A stretch of DNA of 64,000 nucleotides from Cladopsammia gracilis (taxonomy: Eukaryota; Cnidaria; Anthozoa; Scleractinia; Dendrophylliidae), in contig JAJGOT010000121.1 of the NCBI GenBank assembly GCA_022457155.1, positions 1,159,001 to 1,223,000 of the forward strand, written 5' to 3'. Below, piece after piece: positions 1-13,358 of the stretch. Positions within the stretch are counted from its first letter, which is position 1, and every line of letters starts with the position of its first letter. A program made the translations under genes and the position numbers. Under the pieces are notes generated by a model. It saw only the letters and a list, made by a program, of their open reading frames with translations. It made no database searches and was not told where the DNA came from.

Positions 1-1882
1 ACCAACTGGCTTCGGATCAAAGATCAGTGGAAACATTTGAGGAACATTCCTTTTCCTGAGCTTGGAAAAAGGAGTAAAATCGATGTTCTCATTGGCTCAG
101 ATTATTTCAACCTGCTGTTTCCCATGAAGGAGGTTCGTGGAGGCGACAAAGAGCCCAGTGCCTGACTGTGTCCATTGGGGTGGACAGCAATTGGTAGCAT
201 TGGTATGTCTGAGGGACAGGGAGCAAGTAACACTGGGTACCTTAACACCTATCGTATGCAGCGGTCAGAAAGTAATGATGGAGAACTGAACAATCTGCTG
301 AAACAGTTTTGGAGCCTTGAGGCCATTGGGATCACACCGCAGGTGGAACGACCACTTTCCCCCAATGAGAAACTAGCCTGTGACAAAGTGAACGAATCTT
401 TCAGGTTTGATGGTGAGAGGTATGAAGTTGCCGTGCCTTGGAAACATGAAAGACCAGAACTGCCGCCAAACCGACAGATGGCAGAAAAGCGCCTTCGTAC
501 TGTTGAAAAGAAGTTAATTCAAGATGAGAAGCTGGCTCAAGCTTACCGATCAGTGGTTGAAGACTACTTAAGTAAAGGATATATCCGAGAAGTCCCAGAG
601 GATGAGCCGAAACCGCCATCAGAATGGTTCCTTCCACATTTCCCTGTGGTACGGCCATAGAAAGCCACAACCAAAGTTCGGGTTGTTTTCGACGGGTCGG
701 CTCAGCAAAATGGAAAAAGTTTGAACAGTGAATCGCTACCGGGTCTTAAGTTGCAAAGTGACATTGTGGACGTTTTAGTTAAGTTTAGAAAGGAGCCGGT
801 TGCCTTGGCCGGCGATGTGAGCCAAATGTATCTCCAGATACTCCTCAGACCAGTGGACAGGCCACTCCACAGATTTCTGTACAGGAACTTGGGCAGTGGG
901 GATACACCAAGGGTGCACGAGTTCCAGAGGTTTATCTTCGGAGGGTGTTACAGCCCTTTTTGCGAGCAGTTTGCTTGGCAACAACATGCTAGACTCCACA
1001 AGGAGACTTACCCGTTAGCGGCAATGCAGTTTTAGAACACTGTTACATGGATGACCTGATGCCGTCTTCATCCACAGTTGGCGAGGCGAAAGAAACGAGA
1101 AAGCAGCTTACCGAATGGGGCGACTCGGCAGGGTTTCACCTCCGGAAATGGATCTCGAACGAACCGGACGTGATTGTCGACGTTGCGGAAGGGGATAGGG
1201 CTTCTGAGATAGACTTCGAAAAGAGAGAATTGCCAACAACCAAGACCCTGGGTGTCCTGTGGGCTGCTACGGATGACGAATTCTTCTTTAGACACTCTTT
1301 GCAGTTGGACGGATTCGAATTCACCAAGAGAAATGTTTTAAAGAGAACAGCAACAGTTTACGACTCATTAGGCTTCTTGTCACCTTATGTAATCAGGTCC
1401 AAGTTGCTGATACAGAAAGCTTGGTTGGAGGCACGGGATTGGGACGAGCTGTTGCCGACACATCATCAGCGAGAATGGACGAAGTGGTTTCGAGAGTTGG
1501 AAGACCTTGAACTCGTGAAAATCCCAAGGCGTTTGAAAGACCCAAGTCCTAAGGTGGAAGATCTAAGCATCCATACATTCTGCGACGCTTCAGAGAAAGC
1601 ATATGCAGCTGTAGTCTACGTACGTCATGTATATGAGGGTGGCAACGTTACTGCTCGGTTGATTATGTAGAAGTCTAGGCTTGCACCGTTGAAAGCAGTA
1701 AGCATTCCCAGATTAGAGCTAATGGGAGCACTCATCGGATTACGACTAACAAGAGAAGTTTGCTCAGCACTCAAGATACCTACACACGGAGTTACCTATT
1801 GGGTAGACAGTGTGAACGTGGGGGTACTGGATCCAAGGTCAAAGTAGAGAGTACAAGCCGTTCATAGCCCATCGTGTCGGTT
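1..1882 (+). pseudogene. BEL/Pao LTR retrotransposon pol relic
   Basis: The translation gives the end of a Pao-type aspartic peptidase (the IDVLIGSDY stretch near base 95), the linker typical of BEL pol (KPPSEWFLPHFPVVRP, ending at 657), a reverse transcriptase with catalytic YMDD at 1044-1055, and the start of an RNase H-like region (WVDSVNVG near 1805). The frame is broken by a TGA at 163, a TAG at 658, a TAG plus frame change at about 1025-1035, a TAG at 1668 and a further shift near 1825, so it cannot be expressed. The 5' part (gag) lies outside the window; homology stops abruptly near 1882, and no integrase or LTR follows. It sits upstream of the first visible astacin exon, probably inside an intron or 5' flank. 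Confidence 0.88.
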
Positions 1883-4800
1883 CGCCACTAAGGATCATAT
1901 CATTCACAGTGGTTTTCACTTTTTGTTGGTTTTGATAGGGGACTAACATACCAAAACCAGTTCCTCGCTATGACAAATATATTTCTCGAATTATGATGAT
2001 TTGAAGAAATGTTAGCGTCCACCCGGAACCATACTTTTCCTCCAAAATCAACCCCTATGATATTTTTTCTTCAGTTTTTTTTTCATATAAGGCTAACCAT
2101 TTTATAAAGTAAAGTTCTTAGTGTTAATAAAAATCGTATCATTTTAGATTTATGGTTTTCTCCTTCAAAACGATAATAAAAGCATTGAAATATCTGGTGT
2201 TAAAAATGGTAGAAAAAGCTATTAGTCTGATTTTTTTTAATTATTCTTGTTCTGCTCATCTAGGACAATCAATCTACAACATTACTAGAATTGCTGGCAT
2301 CAAAAATCAACCGTCCAATTATTATATATTTATTTAGGGGGACACTAACTATTATTAATGACATCGACAAACGGTTTTCGGCGTTTAACTTCTCTAAGTG
2401 TCCACGTTGGAAAACACTAAAAAAAGTTGGAAATTAAAAACTTTTAATTAATGGTATACTATGACGTCATCAACTGTGGCGTCATTGTTTGATATCTCCT
2501 GTCAATCTTGACATCAAAATAACTTGGCTGATGTTCTCTGTTCAATTGCCAAGTTTGGAAACGAAATGCTCAATACATTTAAAGTTATCCTAAAATAACC
2601 AGAAATGCCCACCCCTTAATGGCACATTGAGGGGTGTATAGGACAAACTGAATGCAAGGCTGGCTCTACGGCAATGGGCTGATTTATTTAGCGGCCAATA
2701 TTTCGGCTAACACAATAAGCCTTCCTCAGGGCCAGGGCAATACTGAAGGAAAATACTGTTACGGCTCCTTAAATTTATTAACAATTAAGGGCTCATTACA
2801 CTATCTTTTGAGGCCGTTGCTACGGAAAAATCAGTTTGCTCTAGCTCAGCAAATTTTTTCTTATATTCGACCAAATTTGAACAGTAACCTTTAAGTACAC
2901 CTGTGGTTCGGGTTGTGACGTCATCAGGCCACGCCCAATGTCACGTGTCCCAAAACAGAAAAAAGGATCATAACTACTTCAGAAACTTACAGTTTTATCC
3001 GAAATTTTTAGTATCATTCGATTTTATACACCGTTTAAAAAAAAGTAAGCATGCATTTTTCACGAAAAGTCTTTTATCTTTCGATTGAAATTTTTAAAAA
3101 GAAATTAGCCTCTATTTGCGCCGAGTTGGGTTCGCCTTTGTCTTCACCGGAAGTAGGTGGCCTGTTGTCAGCCTGGGCTTCCTGTGCTATAAATTGGAAA
3201 CTGCCGTTCTCTTGAAGTCAGACCTTCATTTTGTTAGGATTTGTTGAGTATGGTTTAATATCGTTTGTGAAGTACGTTTCAACCTTCACTCGAAAAAGTT
3301 GCCTTTCTTTGCAGACAGGGAGAAACGAGCCATGCCTGTGTCTGTCAGATCACAAGCCTTCGATCACTTCAGCAGGCATGGGTGAGCAGGAAAATGCCTT
3401 CAAGTCCAAAACGTCCAAAGCATTGTTCTGGGAACTCACGCATCTGTGAGACGGTTTCTCTTGAATTTGAAGAGCAGTATGGCACTTACATAAAAAAAGA
3501 AAAAACTTTTCTTTCTCTTTCTTTTTCAAACAACAGTCGAGAATCTTAGAAGCAAAAATATAATTACTAGATATCCTCCATCGGCACTTTTTTTTAAATT
3601 TAGTTCTTATTATTTTCCTTCACTAAAATAACAAAAAATCCATTAAAGCAATCCTATTTGTTTTATCAGAAGCTTATCAGTTTGTGCTTCCGATTTTACC
3701 ACTAACATGCAATGTTTTTCAGATCGAAACGGAAAAGATGTAATGTTATTTTGTTTTGTTTGCCCAAAATTATGCGCCGTTTGTTTATGTGCAAACGGTT
3801 ATCTCAGTAAAGTGGCCATTTTTGGCGGAATAGCTCAAAAGAAATCAAACAGTTAAGAAGTACTCGATTATCATTAAAGTGGAAGGCAGAATAGGCGAAG
3901 TTAAAAGACAAAAGTCTAAGGTGGAAGTCCATGTTTTGAAAAACAAGAAACCTTATGCAACACCTAAATCGATGCTTCTTGTTTTGATTCAATGCAAATA
4001 TAAATCTAAAACGCAAACATCTTTTTTCAATAGGTACAATCCACTGCCTTTACTTCTTTTGAAGTTTTTTTCTTTATTGTCTTTCACTGAAGTTTTTGCC
4101 TGAAGTTGCATCGTATCAACACACAATGACAATTTATCAGTTAATCTCGCAGTTAATCTTCCACGGACGGAAAAACGTACGAGTAACAAAACTAAACGAA
4201 TTGGGAATTATTTCCTTTTATTCAAAATTTCCGTCAAACAAATTTGAACTCACTGTACTTTGTTCATTCACACTTCGTTGAAATCTGTACGACTTTGACT
4301 GCTTCTAAGTATATACTAGAAATCTGCCCTGAGAAATACGTAAAAACTGTAGCTACGAGAAAACCAAACGCCGGCGCTACGCTTCCCGTTGAAATTGTAA
4401 AAACTCGAGCACTTTTCCGCAAGTGTTAACATCTTACTCACATGTTGGCTCCAGATATCCTCAGTCCAGAATTAGGAGTAAACTTTCAGCAAATACCGAT
4501 ATCTGTGAACTGATCAGTTGAGCGTTCTTACTCCTTCAGTTATTTCTACGTTTTGAATCAGCTTGAAAACCGTCCAAGACGAATCTTTCCAGAGAAAAAT
4601 ATCCAGCTTCAAATAAGTATAAGTACTAACCAAGAATTCAGGAGTTGAACGAGACGAACTTCAAATTTTGCATTGTTTAGGACAGTTTTGAATTTGTACG
4701 GACTCCAGGGAGAAAAATCGCAGGAAGCTACCCGTCACTTTCACCGGAAGTAAAATTGTACTTGATTTAGCTCTGCATAGCAACCGCATTTCTTATCAAC

Positions 4801-5284
4801 GGAATAGCGTAATGGGCCCTTAAGGCACTATATAGAAATTTTAAATCAATGATTTAGTATAAAGAGACAATGTTTTTAACCGTAGAGCAGAAACAGTGCG
4901 AGGTTTAATGGGTAGGGCAGTGACTACAAGATTGTATTGTGTGAACTGTGCTTTTCTGAAGCTCGTTTTTGATGGTTTGGACTTTCTGAATAAAAATGTT
5001 GTTACAATCTTCGAGTAGTGATGTCAAAGATGTGTAGGTGGGTAAAGTTATGTTTCCACGTTGAAACAACTTGTCGATTAAGCGAAAAAGTTTATTTCTC
5101 TCTGATCTTTCAATCTTAGACTTGACACTTGTAGAAAGCTGATTTATTGACCACATTTAGGCTTCTTAATAACATATATATTGTGTTCTCGTTAACACAT
5201 TTGTTGTAAATTACGTTTACTCAGTTTTTAATTGAAAGTAGCGGAAACATTTACAACAACTATGATTTATCTGTTCTTTTAAAG
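1883..5284. other. Non-coding stretch, nothing recognised
   Basis: I find no open frame with a recognisable domain here. Scattered short open frames (for example 2652-2894 and 3231-3449) show no known motif. The earlier astacin exons (signal peptide, propeptide, start of the catalytic domain) were looked for and not found, so they probably lie left of the window or are too short or diverged to see. Confidence 0.5.
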
Positions 5285-5460
5285 TTGCTGGTCATCTATT
5301 GGTCGTGCTGGAGGAGAGCAAAAGCTGTCTCTAGGGAGAGGCTGTGAGAGGAAGGGCACCGCCATTCATGAACTTATGCATGCTCTTGGCTTTCTTCATG
5401 AACAGTCCAGACTTGACAGAGATGAATACGTCACTATTTACTGGAGTAATGTCGATAAAG
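5285..5460 (+). CDS. Astacin-type metalloprotease, exon with zinc-binding motif
   Basis: The 176-nt internal exon starts after an AG at 5283-5284 and ends at a GT donor at 5461. It encodes 58 whole codons, including GCxxxGTxxHE followed by HELMHALGFLHEQSRLDRD, which is the astacin signature HExxHxxGxxHE: three zinc-binding histidines and the catalytic glutamate. Family knowledge: astacins are secreted zinc endopeptidases that act in the extracellular space, in venom, in matrix remodelling or in growth-factor processing. All metal ligands are present, so this copy looks catalytically competent. The exon begins in phase 2, completing a Gly codon from an upstream exon not seen, and leaves one G that completes an Asp codon with the exon at 16851. 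The substrate cannot be read from the sequence. Confidence 0.9.
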
Positions 5461-5631
5461 GTCTGATATTTCATTTGTACTTCTAAATTATTGTACTGCC
5501 AACAGACTTACCTTGTCAGGTGGCATTAACTGATCAAAGCAGTAATACCAAGTTGAAGTAATAAAATAATGGGAAAATTGATAAGGTTTGGTCTGTTATC
5601 ACAAAAAAAGGATTCAATCCAATGCGATCAT

Positions 5632-5632
5632 C

Positions 5633-5676
<44 letters not shown>

Positions 5677-5790
5677 ACTTTATTTATATAGCGCCATATC
5701 CATCACTGCCCATTGTGTCCAATGGCGCTTTACAGATTGTAATTATATTAATTACATTAAATTGTATTAAGTTGCATTAACTGAGCTTAA
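5632..5790 (+). repeat. (TAA)n microsatellite next to a SINE/LINE-like tail
   Basis: About 13 TAA units at 5632-5671 run directly into a segment with TTTATATAGCGCCATAT and, further on, AATGGCGCTTTACAGAT. Paired GCGC-containing motifs of this kind are common in the 3' tails of short interspersed elements of marine animals. No tRNA-like head could be defined, so the family is not assigned. Confidence 0.5.
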
Positions 5791-6000
5791 ATTTAACAAT
5801 GCTGTATATAACCTGAAAAAAAAAAACTTAGAATACTAATTCATCCTTAAAAGATGAGTCTTAAGTTTTCGCTTAAATTCATTTAAACCACCGCAGGATC
5901 TAAGTTCAAGAGGCAGCCAGAGCATTCCACAATTAAGGGGAAGCTACAGAAAATGACCTAAAAACGTAATTGCGCAGATTATGAGGAATATACCTCTGAA

Positions 6001-6770
6001 CAAGAACTCTTCGAGTAGTGAAGTCGGGCTTTAAGGGTCTTGTAAGTGCCCCTAAGGTACAAGAATTAATTCAATTGTTATGATTTGTTTTACATCCGCT
6101 TTTTATGGTCACACAAGGTGATCCGTCACGCACGTTACTACGTCAATTGAAACCTTTAATCAGTCTTTAGCAATCACTCGTGCATGCAAGATCAACTTTA
6201 ACTTCAACCTTATTACTTCAATTTATCTGTTGCTCGAAAAGAAAGAAAAGGAAATCGTTATCGAATGAAACTCTCGCCAAATCCGGCAATAATGTAAGTT
6301 CCTTTTAATTGATGTGTTTCGTTTCGTCATTTTCCTTTCCAATTCATCCATGAGCTTGAAGTTACTATGTCAACTGATGACGTCACTAACACTTCGCCGC
6401 AGGCTACAAACCACTTGAAAAGAACACTTTTCTTACCATCGAATTTATAAGTCGGCAGCCCGACTAACTACGTCAGACAAACAAAATCGGATTCAAGAGA
6501 TTCTGCTTTTATAATGTCAAAACTGTGGTGATGAGTGCTATAAATTGGTGAAACATTTTAAAAATAAATATTGCGTGACACATAATGAAAAAAACCCGTG
6601 ATTTCAAGACCAAATCAACATGAAATTTTTCTATAAAGCTAGTTCCTTAAATAACTGCTTTGATTTTGCCATGTATTAGTTTTTTCCAGGCTTCACAGTT
6701 TCTTCAAAGTGTTGTCGCAAATACATTTCATTTCATGCAAATTTCGTGTGAAACTACTGGTAATTCGATC
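6001..6770 (+). repeat. Duplicated intron segment, copy 1
   Basis: This stretch is similar over several blocks to 27466-28215. Shared anchors are an ACTCT.CGAGTAGT block at the start, a block containing GCCCCTAAGG.AC, the sequence CCGCAGGCTA.ACAAACCACTTGAA and a GTGTGAAACTACT-like block near the end. It is non-coding in both places and lies inside the astacin intron here, so the second copy probably derives from duplication of part of this locus. Divergence is moderate, with many small indels. Confidence 0.6.
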
Positions 6771-7269
6771 GCGCGCTGTTTTTTCATGATCATGAATCCA
6801 GAATATTTGTTCTAAAGGTCAAAATTTTTTAATGAAACTCATATTTCCTTGAATGAAAATGACTTTTCCTTGAATAAAAAAGTTAAACGCTTATCAGAAT
6901 TCTGTGATTTTCTGCTTCCGGAAGGCTTGGCGATTTATTTATCCTAATTGCAGCGCGGAGCGCTAGCGTCTGCCAATTATATTTACTAGCGTGCCTTTAC
7001 CGTGATTATTGGCTTCACGAAGAAAACATTCGAACAACTTTGATCGCAATTTGCCTTTAAGTATTAAATTGGAAGCTTCTTCTAATTATTTGATGTTTCC
7101 TTGAAGGCTTAACGCATCAACTATTAAACAGTACACTAGAAAGAGCGGAATAAGATTTTGGACCTTTGCGTATATCAGGGAATGTGCACGAAAGAAGCTC
7201 AATAGAAAACAATACGTATTTTGCAAAACGGTGCATCTAAGTTTTTTGTAAAAAATCTTTTGTCGGTTT

Positions 7270-7776
7270 TTTTACCGTGTACCTTCGGGGGTGTCTCCCA
7301 TAACAGCTCTAGCGTCTTAAGATTACGCTTAATATACTTAAACCCAGATATCAAATTAAAGCTTGTAGAGCTGGCTATCTAAATATGGAAACCATTTGGT
7401 AATAAAGTGAATTGTCAAATTTATTACGACGTCTAAATTCGAACGTCCGAATCAGCTTTAAAACGCTATAACTCAAAAGCGATTATTGTATTTTGCTAAT
7501 TTGATTTGTTCTTGGGTTTCCGGATACGAAGCGCTAAAAACACGTGTCGGCGATTTCCCATATTCAATTACAGATTATTTTCGAAAAAGGGAGAAAAAAA
7601 TTGGAGTGATCGCACGGAAATGGCTCTTGACGAAAAAGTTTTTGGAAATAAGAAATTCGCCGACACATTTTTGTTGATTATATGTTAGCCTAGCTTCTGT
7701 CCAAATTTTTGTAAACTTTATTTTGACGCCCCCCAAAAAAATTTCAATAAAATTTTGATGTAAAGGTACACGGTAA
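7270..7776. mobile_element. Candidate MITE with 13-bp terminal inverted repeats
   Basis: TACCGTGTACCTT near 7271 is repeated as AAGGTACACGGTA near 7764, giving about 505 bp bounded by short inverted repeats. There is no transposase frame inside. A clean target duplication was not found, so this may also be an older foldback remnant. Confidence 0.4.
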
Positions 7777-8091
7777 CCTTAATCAATTGATACTTTTTCC
7801 CCTTTCCATGACAATTTGTAGTTGGCAAGAACTCGGACAAGAGTTTGTTGCAAGGCACATGTCGAAGAATTTCTCGCACAATTGCTCGACCGAATGTGGT
7901 CGAGTTTTCTAAATATTTCTCAAAAACCACTGATAACACAAAGAGACAGTTTATGAAATGTTTCTTACAAAGTAAATGGACATTCAAAAATGTTATTTTC
8001 TTTACCGTAGTTTCCCAGGAATGCTTGAAAATTATAAGAAAAGTCTGTCGCTTTGCGCTTCGAGTATGAATTTTGAAGGAAGATATATATG

Positions 8092-8246
8092 TTATTTACC
8101 GGCTGGGAGGTCCGTATAGGAAAAAACCGTGCCCTCCGTCTTGAGTACGGCCCGAGGCCGTAGGCCGAGGGCTGTACTCAAGACTGAGGGCAAAGTTTTT
8201 TCCTATACGGACCGACCTAGGCCGGTAAATAACTTATTTATTTTTT
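8092..8246. repeat. Long imperfect palindrome (foldback element)
   Basis: Two arms of roughly 70 bases face each other. The left arm carries GGTCCGTATAGGAAAAAA and CTTGAGTAC; the right arm carries their reverse complements (TTTTTTCCTATACGGACC and GTACTCAAG) and ends in GGCCGGTAAATAACTTATT. The centre is a short GGCCGTAGGCC palindrome. It is non-coding and fits a small foldback or MITE insertion. Confidence 0.65.
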
Positions 8247-10390
8247 CCTACTTTAATTCTGCGATTCGCCGAGAAAATCATTCATGTACAGCTTTCCAAG
8301 AAGTGTTTCTAACCGCGCCGCGTAAAGCTAAACTGACACAACGCGCGCAAACTCGGTAATCTTTACAACTTTCCATTCATAAACAAAAAAAATTAAATTG
8401 CAAATTCAATTCATTTATACCAGTTTATGTCTCTCGGTAGAACAGTAAATGGCTCTTGTGTTTACCCCCGGCGAGGATAGAGAAATGTTCTTGCCTACAG
8501 CGAAGCCGTGGAAAGCTGAATTATAGCTTTAAAAACTTTTCAAATTTTTCTATAAAAAGAAAACGGTCAAGTGTAATTTATTTATAGCAGGGCGCAAGCT
8601 TAAACTGAGCTATTCTAATGTAAAAATCATATTTTCTTGAATGAAAACTTGTAGAATTTAGGTAAAAGAGGGTAAAAACTGAGAAATAAAAGCATACAAA
8701 CCGAGCAATGAAGTGAAAGTACGAATTATCTCGTAAAATCCGATCGCGAAATGGCGTGTAAATTATTGACAACAAACTAGTACGACTAGAATGACAACTT
8801 GCAAGACTTTTAAAGAAAATTCACAGGAATAAAAACAAAATCGGAAAAATAAAAACACTTAACTCAAATGAAGTCAAAACCTTTGTAAAAAAGCGCTAGA
8901 TTGTCTAATTACAGTAAGCCACAATTCAATGACGCTTTGTAAAGAACAACTACAACAAACGCCCAACAAACTATAAGCTTAAAATAAGCAAATCATAAAA
9001 TCCAAACTTGTACTCGCCTTTTCGAGGAATAACATTGGCCTTTAATTTTACGGCTGATTTCTTCTTCCACTTAGTTCATCCGGCTCTTTTTCTTCATTGC
9101 GTCTTTTTGATACTTCGTTCAAGCGTCTTTAGCGTGTTTTCGGATCTTTGTTTATGAGCCGATGTCAACCATGGTGAAACTTTGTTGGTTTTCTTCATTG
9201 TTTTCTTTGTTTGTGTCGTTAGATATTTTATCTGGCCAATGGAAATTCACTTTCGCTTTGGTAACCTTCGTCTGGGTCCATAATTTACGAGAAAATTCAA
9301 TGATATTAAGCTTTAAACGACAAAATCTTTCTGTAGAATTAGGATGGGAAATTCCGGACCGCTGGAGCGCGCGTCATTAGCCAATCAGATTCAAGGATTT
9401 AGGATTCCGGACCGCTGAGATGCTTCAGAAAAAAAATAAATGTCCTTACTTTGTGATAAATGGATGCTGATCCTCAAAGGAAGATTAATTCCATCGCTTT
9501 CAGCTCTCTAACCGCCACTTCAAAGGCATACAAATATTCTAAAGGACTTTTTCTTTCCATTTCGAAGTCTTAAAAGGCGTGTTTACATTTTGGTAATGGA
9601 AAACGAACGTCTGAAAAATTAAAGTGTGGAGTACAGAAGCGGGCATATTTGTTTGAAGTCTGATAGTCTTCTCCGAGTGACAAACCGGTTCTCTCTACTC
9701 ACCCCTAAAACTCAAACATGTGCGCAGTAGACGGATTCTGATTGGTTTAACCTTCCTGAAGTCTTTTATAACAATAAGCGACAAAAATAACTTTCTAGTG
9801 GAGGCAGGAGAGACTTCGCGTACACTAAAATATGTGTGCATAAATTTACATGCAAAATCGTGACACAAAAAATAAAAACAAGAAAAACGGAGCCGAAACT
9901 TACCTCATTCCGCTTCGCGCATGAGCAATTGTACTGTCTTCTATAGGAGGCTGGTGGAAAATTTGAAATTGTACTTTACCCTTTCAGAACTGTCATCACT
10001 GTATTGTGCGTAATAAAAAGGTTAAGTTTGTATGAATTTTTTTACGAGATGAGAACCGTACAAAATAAATGTTACAACAATAGGGAACTCGGGGTATGAG
10101 GAAGATGGAAAATAGAAACGTGTGCTTGCAAGTTTTGTATATATGATGTTATGATTCGAAACGTTTCCTCTGTTGATCTAATGTGGTTCCTTTTTCAGAG
10201 AAATATTTCATGTTATACTTGTGAAACGGACCTTCCATTTAATGATTTCTCACACCATTCGCCATTTATTATTATTTTACTTATTATTATAAGATTAGTT
10301 ATTTTTTGGTCGGTGTTTGTTCGGATGCAGTAAAGAACACATTTAAAGTCCCGGGCAACTTTACAATGGCTCGTAAACTCGCAAAGAATA

Positions 10391-13315
10391 CTATATAGTT
10401 CGGTATAAAAATGGATTAGGCGTCAGCGGCACTTCGTCCCGTGGATAAGAGGTCTGATAGATAGGTCCAGCAAAAACAGTAATCAGCTCCTCATCGGTTA
10501 CGTCACGATTTCCTATAACAGCGTAGATCGCCCTCTTGGCAGTTTTCTCCATTATTTCATGGGCTCCTTCAAAGTGTGGGGCCGCTGGTGGGTTGAAAAT
10601 CCACTTCATTCCAAGCTCGGTTGTTTTATTTTGAAGTTGGTCACGATCTAACTGGCTAGTTAGCTTGTTCAATTCATTCACCGTACCCACGAAATTTGTT
10701 CCATTGTCGCTTATCACCTCCTTGGGCACTCCTAATCGCGTAAAGGCATTCAGAAACGTGTCAATGTCCAAGCTATTTCCAGTTGTACTGCTCGAGTACT
10801 CCGGCACGCGAAAAGGCACAACCATCTTTGCTGTCGTATGTTTCCCCTCCCTTGGACTGTATAGAAGGGACCAGCAAAATCAACGGCATTCTGATCAAAT
10901 GGTCTGAAAGTGAAGCGGAGTCTTGTCTTGGGAAGTGGTGCCATGATCTGGCAAGCTAGCTTACTTCGCCGTTTCTTGCATTCATTGCACGCATGATGCC
11001 ATTCGCAGATTTCTTCGCGTGCTACGATAATCCAAAATCTCTCACTGAATTGGCAAAGGGTAAAGTTTACTCCAGCGGCGAGATTTCATCTCTCGTGGTA
11101 ATATTTGACGATCAGCTCAGTTGCCCAATGTCTCCTCGCTAATATGGTGGGAAATCTTGTTTCGAATGGAAGGAAATCAGCGAACCTCAGTCGGCCATCA
11201 CAACGAATGACACCATCTTCATCTATGCGCGGATTAACTGGCTCTTCTTTGGGATATAGACTTGTTATGGCACAGGGCATGGTAATCTTCTCGAAACACT
11301 CTCTTTTGGCGGTGCGAATCACTTCTAGCTACATTTTGCAAGTACTTCAGGACTAGTTCCCCTTATGCATAAATATGCAAGATTCTCCGCTGTTGGGACG
11401 TAATGCCATTGCGAAGGTTCAGTACAGGTCTGAATGTCTCCAATGCTATTTGCCATGACCGGTCTGAAATCTCTTCCGCGTTCCCGTATCCACCACAGAA
11501 CATCTTTAGTTTCAGAATAGAACGTTACACTGTTCATAAGCATCTACATAACACTACTGATAGATTGAGTGACGCGTAGGCCCAGAATGGAGGGCATTAG
11601 CTCAAGTCTTTGCACTGTGACCAAGTTAAGTGGCGCTACTTTGCTCTTTGATGTCAGCATTCGGTTAGTGATCGCACCATTTTCGTACTCATGTTTAACA
11701 GACGATGGCACCGAAGGCGTCTTGAGAGGCGTCGACGAAAGTGACGATCTGGCTAGACTGAATTGGCTCCGGATCTTTAAAACAGCGCGGAACATGAATC
11801 TTGCTTAAATCGGTTAAATTTTCGAACCACCTTTGACTCTCATTGGCAAGTTCGTCTTATATTTCTTGATCCTAATTGTAATCTCTTGACCAGAGTTTCT
11901 GAAGTATTATCTTTGCAACGATAACGAATGGACTGATCAAACCCAGCGGATCAAAAACAGACGCTATTTTTCGAAGAACGTTTCGCTTTGTTATCAGCAA
12001 ATCTGGCGAGGTTGGAGAAACGGCAACGGTTAAGACATATTCGGTGCTGTTCCATGACATCCCCAGTGTTTTGGTTATCGGCTCTTGACCACTATTGATG
12101 ACGATCTCAGTGGCTCGTTCTTCCTCCGGTATTGTTTCAAGGACTTTCGGTGAATTGGACACCAATTTTCTCACTTCCGTATTGGCTACTGCCCACAGTT
12201 CTTTCAATTGATAGTAGAGCTCTACTGCCGTTTCTTCGTCGGTTATACTGTTAAGCGAATCGTCCATATACGTAGACCAAGATACTGTCTCGCTTGCCAT
12301 TGGAAAGCGGCTCTGATTTCTGCGAGCGTTCTCCTGTGCAACGAACTGGGACTCCATTGGGGCGGGATTTTTTTCCCGAAAACCCTCTAGTATACTCGTG
12401 TACGTCTGTCTCGCGATTTGTGTCTTGATCTCTTCACAGAAATCTGAAAAAGGGGCGGTCCATTTCTTCAATCTTAATCTGAAGGTACGTCTCCTTAATG
12501 TCACATGCAATTGCGACCGGGTTCCGTCGGAAACGAACAAGAACACTGAACAGGTCTTGCTGTAGTTTCTGCGTGTATGATGTTTTCCAGTGACACTCCA
12601 TATTTGGCTGAACAATCAAACACGATTATCACTTTCGTTGACTTATACAGGCATAGGTATAGGCTTCAATGGTTTTTTGTTATTCTTTCTCGACGAATTC
12701 GTTTTTCTTCAAGTTCCTTAGGTGCTGCAGAGGGGAGATACAGCCATCTGACGGTTATTTGGCAACGGTCCAAGACGAGCAATACGTTCTCCACATTGCC
12801 TTCGAACGTCAACGCGACAGCAGTGCAGTTCTGCGTTGTCTATGCTGCAAATATCGATTACAGTTGTCTTTGCTGACTTCATCTCGGTTACGGTTGTCTT
12901 GGCGGAGTTCATCTCGGTTACGATTGTCTTGGCGTACTTCATTTTTGGTTCCCTGATGTGGACGCACGTTTTTTTATTACGCTTTGTCCTTCCTCTATGG
13001 CCCGTTGAAATTCATTTCGAACAATTCTGGTTCGCTATAGGCTTCTTGTTGTCTGTGTCCCCAACTTCGGGGTAGAAGATGGAGAGTTCCTGCAGAATTT
13101 CCAGAGTTTCTGATAGCGCAGTCCACAACTTCGCAATGGTCTCGATTAATGGCCGGTGTTTCGGAATTTTTCACACGGAGTTTTTCCAACTGATGTCGAA
13201 GCTTTGTCAGAAATCTTCGATGTCCTTTTGCGGCCTTTAATCCTGACTTACACAACGTCCAATTTCTTCTGTCTGGCTTCTTCGTAAACTTCGCTTTCTT
13301 CGTTTTCGCCGGCAA
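10391..13315 (-). pseudogene. BEL/Pao retrotransposon gag-pol relic
   Basis: Read on the minus strand, the order is a gag N-terminal piece (13315-12995), a second gag piece containing a threefold 30-bp tandem repeat (about 12945-12862), reverse transcriptase (12619-11872, YMDD at 12270-12259), an RNase H-like region (11795-11325), the integrase zinc-binding/linker region (11322-11086) and the integrase core (10944-10391, with SDNGTNFVG). The frame changes at least six times, so it is dead. A block of about 80 bases at 10333-10412 recurs as a direct repeat at 14065-14150 and may be an LTR remnant. This element is independent of the relic at the window start, which lies on the other strand. Confidence 0.88.
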
Positions 13316-13358
13316 CGGTATCTAGGACGCCATCACCAAGGAAAGCAAAATTCAAAAC

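Noticed and set aside
3231..3449. 72-residue frame after a promoter-like region
   Set aside because: No domain, splice sites or homology could be recognised.
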